A stretch of DNA of 64,000 bases from a virus. A program made the translations under genes and the position numbers. The stretch is from positions 46,306 to 110,305 of the IMG/VR virus record IMGVR_UViG_3300042460_000724; one strand, given 5' to 3'. The notes beneath the pieces were generated by a model that had not been told where the DNA came from, did no database searches, and saw nothing but the letters and a program-made list of their open reading frames with translations. Below are positions 62,891-64,000 of this stretch, piece after piece (positions within the stretch are counted from its first letter, which is position 1; each line of letters starts with the position of its first letter).

Positions 62891-63676
62891 TTATGCTTTT
62901 TCTTTACAATTGTCACCGTGCCATCTTGTATAGTTACTTGGTCCTACCTTCTTATCACAGTGTTCACATATCTTTTGTAAGTCAAGTCTGCTATTTGGAT
63001 TATTAAGTGAAAATTCCTTCTTCATTCTTTCAGCAACTTTATCCCCAAAGCCTTTTGGTTTAGGTACACCCTTTTGTTTATCTGACCGTATTTGTTTTTG
63101 TTCTTCACTCATAGGTCCTTTTGGCTTACCAATGGCTTTTAGCGACATTAGTTTTTTAGTTTCTTCACTTCTCTTTTGCCCCGTAACTTTAGCAATACGT
63201 TTTAGTTGACCTTCTGCTTGTTTAATGGGATCAACATTTCTAGTTCTGGCTGCTTTTCTTAAATTTTCTCTATGATCGTCTGTTATCTCTACTCCACCTT
63301 TATTCCAAGGTACAAGATTTTTAGATTTCATTAGTTTAGAATGATACTCTGCGTGTTCTATTCTATATTTTTCATACACACGTGCAGTAAAAACAGTATG
63401 GTATCTTTCATGGTGTTTGTTTTCTGCTCTCATTCCCATAAGCGCATATACCATCTTATGATAGTATTCTCCTTCAGTCATTTTTACTAATAACCAATGA
63501 CAGAGAAAATGTTCTCTGCAAGACAAATAAACTAGATTACTTTTGTCATTATTACCTCCCAATGATTGAGGGATAATATGATGGCGTTCTCTGCCTCGGG
63601 CTTTTTTCCAGCCTCGGGTAACTGCTTTCTCAATAGTTGAGAAGTATACTTTGGAATAAAATTTATTTGTGAACAT
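62891..63676 (-). CDS. HNH homing endonuclease with NUMOD-type DNA-binding repeats
   Basis: From the ATG at 63676 the protein has 261 residues (MFTNKFYSKVYFSTIEKAVT). A longer frame can start at a GTG at 63700. The HNH core is ERHHIIPQSLGGNNDKSNLV followed by LSCREHFLCHWLL, complete in the catalytic His pair, Asn and distal His. Then come NUMOD3-like segments (LVPWNKGG, GQKRSEETKKLMSLKAIGKP, MSEEQKQIRSDKQKG) and a C-terminal zinc finger CEHCDKK...RWHGDNC. Free-standing homing endonucleases of this class nick or cut DNA to spread into related phages. It lies directly after gp23; T4 carries segD in a comparable place. No virion role is expected. Confidence 0.9.
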   Translation of the reverse strand: MFTNKFYSKVYFSTIEKAVTRGWKKARGRERHHIIPQSLGGNNDKSNLVYLSCREHFLCHWLLVKMTEGEYYHKMVYALMGMRAENKHHERYHTVFTARVYEKYRIEHAEYHSKLMKSKNLVPWNKGGVEITDDHRENLRKAARTRNVDPIKQAEGQLKRIAKVTGQKRSEETKKLMSLKAIGKPKGPMSEEQKQIRSDKQKGVPKPKGFGDKVAERMKKEFSLNNPNSRLDLQKICEHCDKKVGPSNYTRWHGDNCKEKA

Positions 63677-63681
63677 AATAC

Positions 63682-63689
63682 TATTTATA
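63682..63689 (-). promoter_or_regulatory. T4-type late promoter (TATAAATA)
   Basis: An exact TATAAATA on the minus strand, ending five bases before the ATG at 63676 and lying inside the longer GTG-started frame. Late transcripts would begin at or just beyond the ATG. Confidence 0.6.
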
Positions 63690-63695
63690 CATAAT

Positions 63696-63785
63696 ATCAC
63701 TTTTCAGTGATTTTAGATACAAAAAAGGGCACCTAAGTGCCCAATTTTGATTTTGAATTACATTCAATTTATCACTGAAAAGTGA
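63696..63785. repeat. 15-bp inverted repeat flanking the gp23 terminator
   Basis: TCACTTTTCAGTGAT at 63697-63711 is the exact reverse complement of 63771-63785. Each copy can also form its own small hairpin (63696-63711 and 63772-63785, the latter with a GAAA loop as written on the plus strand). The terminator stem at 63727-63742 sits between them. Confidence 0.8.
63721..63742 (-). terminator. Intrinsic terminator of the gp23 transcript
   Basis: On the minus strand a 6-bp GC-rich stem GGGCAC/GTGCCC with loop TTAG is followed by TTTTTT, about 50 bases after the gp23 stop. A strong classic intrinsic terminator. Confidence 0.85.
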
Positions 63786-63789
63786 AATT

Positions 63790-64000
63790 TTATTGGAATG
63801 TAAGGTTCTGAACTGCTATCTCGCCAACGTAGTCTGCGGCATTGCCGAAACTCGATGCAGTGTTAGTTAATTCGATGTAACCATAACGTGTCATAAATGA
63901 TACGACTGGTTCGAATGTTGATGGATCTAGAACAACTCCACTGCTCATCAATGGAATGTATGGGCAATAGAATGCGGCTGCATCAGTCTCTGAAGAACCT
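63790..64000 (-). CDS. 23: Major capsid protein, T4 gp23 type (partial, C-terminus)
   Basis: The last ~70 codons are present, ending QNLTFQ and TAA at 63790-63792; the rest lies outside the window. The peptide contains AAFYCPYIPLMSSGVVLDPS, then TFEPVVSFMTRYGYIEL, which is the C-terminal FYxPYIPL...DP..F.P...F.TRYG block of T4-like gp23 major capsid proteins. In the family the protein forms the hexameric head lattice after prohead cleavage of its N-terminus. It fixes the identity of the genome as T4-like and the fibre block as lying downstream of the head genes. Confidence 0.9.
   Translation of the reverse strand, partial: GSSETDAAAFYCPYIPLMSSGVVLDPSTFEPVVSFMTRYGYIELTNTASSFGNAADYVGEIAVQNLTFQ

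Overview
This AT-rich window is the late, structural part of a T4-like tailed phage (myovirus) genome, most likely from a marine or other aquatic Gram-negative host. Three things point there. The C-terminus of a T4-type major capsid protein (gp23) enters at the right edge. T4-type late promoters (TATAAATA, or the NATAAATA form reported for marine T4-like cyanophages) precede most transcription units. Several small virion proteins are of kinds common in marine T4-like phages. Nearly every gene is on the minus strand, so the transcript order runs from position 64000 down to 1. Coding density is very high and no gene-free stretch exceeds 300 bases. The longest gaps, about 50-115 bases, hold promoters, hairpins and terminators. 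I saw no tRNA, CRISPR array, reverse transcriptase or integrase.

Layout from right to left. (1) 64000-62400: the gp23 C-terminus and its terminator, then an HNH/NUMOD homing endonuclease, then the only plus-strand gene, a small zinc-ribbon/HNH-like protein. (2) 62369-21358: about 41 kb of tail-fibre or adhesin genes, 317-1931 codons long, built from low-complexity Gly/Asn/Thr/Val repeats. Interspersed are two large IPT/Ig/LamG-like adhesins, two glycine-rich proteins, one fibre ending in an S74 intramolecular chaperone, and several small virion or chaperone-like proteins. (3) 21354-8200: a single 4384-residue protein made almost wholly of RCC1-type beta-propeller repeats. (4) 8115-1: a compact, overlapping cassette of sugar and methyl-transfer enzymes (GT9-like glycosyltransferase fused to a methyltransferase, GT25, two GT-A enzymes, two methyltransferases, UDP-galactopyranose mutase, separate HldE-type adenylyltransferase and kinase, and a cupin).

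How they may work together: the sugar cassette is controlled by T4-type late promoters, like the adhesins beside it. Its enzymes could build ADP-heptose and UDP-galactofuranose. A reasonable but unproven idea is that the phage glycosylates (possibly heptosylates) and methylates its own very large Ser/Thr/Asn-rich adhesin set; modification of host surface glycans is the alternative. The repeat-rich adhesin block shares DNA between genes, including common N-terminal anchors, a common ~180-residue internal module and exact 99-bp and 66-bp tandem repeats. It looks like a region that diversifies by recombination.
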